Shown here one piece after another: positions 61,797 through 64,000 of a stretch of 64,000 nt of DNA. The position numbers and the translations under genes are program-made. Source of the DNA: Diospyros lotus (taxonomy: Eukaryota; Streptophyta; Magnoliopsida; Ericales; Ebenaceae); the NCBI RefSeq assembly GCF_014633365.1, contig NC_068347.1:22342433-22406432 (forward strand). The letters are read 5' to 3'. The notes beneath the pieces were generated by a model, which saw only the letters and a list, made by a program, of their open reading frames with translations, did not search any database and was not told the origin of the DNA. How positions within the stretch are numbered: the stretch's first letter is position 1; each line of letters opens with the position of its first letter.

Positions 61797-61802
61797 CACG
61801 TG
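61797..61802 (-). promoter_or_regulatory. G-box in Tat U3
   Basis: CACGTG within ACACGTGGCA on the minus strand, a typical ABRE/G-box for plant bZIP factors, lies upstream of the LTR TATA box. It is present in both LTRs. Stress-responsive activity is an inference. Confidence 0.5.
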
Positions 61803-61884
61803 TCGGTCTCTCAGGTGATCCGCGTGGCAGGTGAAACTATCAGCGCGTAGGGGTATTCTAGTAATTTCAGTTGATGCCACATCA

Positions 61885-61889
61885 CTAAC
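61885..61889. repeat. Target-site duplication, right (CTAAC)
   Basis: It pairs with CTAAT at 51589-51593. Confidence 0.75.
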
Positions 61890-64000
61890 TATATTAAGGA
61901 TCTCACTAATAAATTTGAACTTGACATTGACAAAGTAAGCAGTATGAGTGTGTCAACAAAGATTGATAATGATAAAAATAGAAAATATTAAACATATTTA
62001 TTCGTTTGCTCGCATCGAGTTTGCCCCTTCATGTAAGCATGTAAAAGAAGGGCACGCCCCCTTCTCATTTTGTTTGTGTAGGGCAAACATTATGTTGCTT
62101 TACGTAAAAAATATAACATTTAAGAAATAATAGAATTAAAAAATGAAAATTTGAAGAAAAGTAAAAGTTGGAAGGAAACTTTGGTGGACTAGGTAATTGT
62201 GTAAGGTCAACCATACATATGAAAATGAAAAATAAAATTTCAAGTCATAATAACTCAAACTTCACAATTTCAATTCTCTAGCTTTCCAAATATTCTAAAA
62301 ATTTCTAAATCTTCATGTATTTAGAAGTGTTCAAGATCGAAAACCAGCTGGTCCCTAAAAAATTAAATGTTATATTTTGTCAAAAATTTAGTTAGATGTT
62401 ATATTTTAATATTATTTTGTTTTGTTTTGTGAAATTTGATATTAAATTAAATGGTAATTGTTTAATTTATTTTAGGGGGTTAGATGTTATTATGTTAATT
62501 TAAAATGTTTCACTATGTTAAATTATTGATAGTTGATTATTGTTTAGATGTTCTTCATTTAAAAACATTTTTGTTTGGATGATATATATAAATTTGTATT
62601 TATTTTTTTATTTTTATATTCAAAAAATTGAAAATAAAATCGATCTAGGTTTCGTTAGAATCGTGGTCTTAATCTGATTCAATTCAAACCGCATGAACAC
62701 TCTTTACATACATTCATCTAATCCTCTAAACTCAATGGCACCCTGACATGCTCCTCCATAACAATATTGTGAGGAGCTGAAAATCTCTAAAATTTCAAGA
62801 ATGGAGAACCAAAATGCAAAGAGATTATGATGCCTCATGGTTTGTTGAGAACAAATACTAAAATCTAGAATGCTAAGCTATATATGCTCAACTAGCAATG
62901 TTTGGCTTTTAATAAACATAAGGATGATATTTTTCTCTACTCAAATATCTCAATAATAAGTGTGCGAACCATCTTTACTCTTGATGAACTAATTTACCCT
63001 TGTCTTCTTCGAATTTTCTATGAAAATGTTACTATCTCAGACAATTCATTTCAATTATATTCTCATGCAAATGGTGTGAACATTGATTTTTGGTCCATAT
63101 GAGTTTAATCAAAATCTTTGGAATTCAACCCATCTATCACCAAAATGAACTTGAAATAGGAGAAAACCATTCTTAGTCTAATAATCTAATTATTGCTCAT
63201 TGTATTATCTCCAAGAGTGATTCAATTGATCATGCTTCACATTTTGATAATGTGAACTTTTGGTGCTTAATTAATCATATGCCCATTGACCTCATTTTCA
63301 TCATCACTCAACAAATTGTTGGAATACACATATGGCAGTGTAGGTAAATTTAAATTTTTTACATAAATACACATACCATACACAGATCGAATATTTAAGC
63401 AACACGATATTTCATCATATGAAATATAATAAATGACATACCTATAATCTGATATCAAAATGAGTACATAAATTGTTTTTGTACTGAGACCAAATCCACC
63501 TCAACCTGTGGTGTGTCTAGTTTGTCCACACTTAACCATCTACTCAGTACCATGTCGCAATCCCCGTCCCATGCTAGTTTAATGACCTTAATTCATCAAC
63601 ACCCTTGTGTCTTTGGATTTTCTGTGTATTACACTCATGCGTCTGAAATTAACAGAAACAAAAGCAAAACTGAACAGAGAGTAAAGAAGAAGCAGAAGCC
63701 AAACACATTATCCCTCCCACCCTCCCATCCAATTTCCCCTACATGGCCTCCCCTACCACCCCTTCAATTTCATGCCACGTGTAATCCACTAATTTTTTGT
63801 TGGGACAATGAGAAAGTTGACTGGCAGCCTCAGGGAGTCAACTGTTATGGTAGTCGATTCTCCAAATAGGGCAGTTGACTTTGCTGCTATTTTTAAAAGA
63901 AATTGTAGCCCGATTTACTAACAATTAGCATATCAGAACCAACCCATTAACATTTGACGAACCACCGTCATTTACATTTAATGACACATCCAAAATCACC
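61890..64000. other. AT-rich intergenic, no supported gene
   Basis: No domain or transposon core is recognised. Near 63815-63880 the words GTTGACT, AGTCAACT and AGTCGATT recur, resembling the motif clusters of the copia LTRs in this window; this may be the edge of another LTR cut by the window end. A 118-codon frame at 63513-63869 overlaps it and has no recognisable motif. Confidence 0.4.

Larger units (their letters stand above)
51594..61884 (-). mobile_element. Ty3/gypsy Tat-lineage retrotransposon (10,291 bp)
   Basis: A full-length element on the minus strand. Both LTRs are 449 bp, start TG and end CA, and differ at 13 positions (12 transitions). The flanks are CTAAT (51589-51593) and CTAAC (61885-61889), a 5-bp duplication with one transition. 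In order from the 5' LTR (right) come the tRNA-Lys primer-binding site, one long gag-pol frame, a 97-bp tandem array, an opposite-strand spliced gene, a polypurine tract and the 3' LTR. A second RNase H domain between the first RNase H and integrase, together with an antisense Transposase_28 gene, identifies the Tat lineage of plant gypsy elements (family knowledge). Three stop codons in gag-pol make this copy non-autonomous. Confidence 0.95.
61436..61884 (-). repeat. 5' LTR of Tat element (449 bp)
   Basis: This LTR is identical in length to the LTR at 51594-52042 and differs at 13 positions. On the minus strand U3 contains CACGTG (61797-61802) and a TATA box about 125 bp further on. Confidence 0.95.

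Noticed and set aside
61158..61880. Extension of the Tat gag frame into the 5' LTR (ATG at 61880)
   Set aside because: The extra codons cross the LTR and the primer-binding site, upstream of the transcription start predicted from the LTR TATA box. The ATG at 61292 is the sensible start.
63513..63869. 118-codon plus frame near the window end
   Set aside because: There is no recognisable domain or gene signals, and its end overlaps a possible LTR motif cluster.

Overview
The window is nuclear DNA from a flowering plant: it holds a polyubiquitin gene with the classic plant leader intron, GT-AG introns, plant-type LTR retrotransposons, a Helitron end, an AT-rich background and no prokaryotic features. 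The species cannot be named. Apart from one expressed-looking host gene, almost everything is transposable-element sequence, much of it nested.

Layout. 57-5613: a composite solo LTR with an internal 2-kb duplication. 6170-9640: a decayed gag relic and copia-type LTR fragments. 9642-13824: a copia solo LTR that itself contains a gypsy-type solo LTR (10983-13528). 14257-17540: a minus-strand Ty1/copia relic (gag, protease, primer-binding site, part of an LTR) split by a 902-bp solo LTR. 18689-19141: a small Mutator-like element with a 9-bp target duplication. 20268-32310: an AT-rich repeat array split by a LINE-type ORF1-only insertion (20431-30902, 10-bp target duplication), which was itself split by solo LTRs at 20634-23167 and 25756-30761, the latter containing another at 26521-29204. 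32755-37765: a solo LTR containing another (33002-35261), sitting in or beside a decayed RPA1-like gene (37840-40065) of a Helitron whose 3' terminus is at 42433; a PIF/Harbinger-like element (40528-41788) lies inside that Helitron.

43131-45640 is the host gene: seven identical ubiquitin units plus one extra C-terminal leucine, a 574-bp intron ending directly before the ATG, and a poly(A) signal. 45640-51588 has no recognisable gene; it contains a diverged copy of the ubiquitin 3' flank and a possible small TIR element.

51594-61884 is a nearly intact 10,291-bp Ty3/gypsy element of the Tat lineage on the minus strand: two 449-bp LTRs differing at 13 positions, a tRNA-Lys primer-binding site, a polypurine tract, and one continuous gag-protease-RT-RNaseH-RNaseH-integrase frame interrupted by three stop codons. 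Between integrase and the 3' LTR it carries a 97-bp tandem array and, on the opposite strand, a three-exon gene of 563 codons with the Transposase_28 ('putative gypsy type transposon') domain, a coiled coil and its own TATA box. The remainder to 64000 has no supported gene.

The strongest observations are that nine solo LTRs (eight with perfect 5-bp target duplications, one with 4/5) stand against one element with both LTRs, that insertions are nested several levels deep and can be ordered in time, and that the Tat element carries a spliced antisense gene. No wholly new system could be demonstrated from sequence reading alone.
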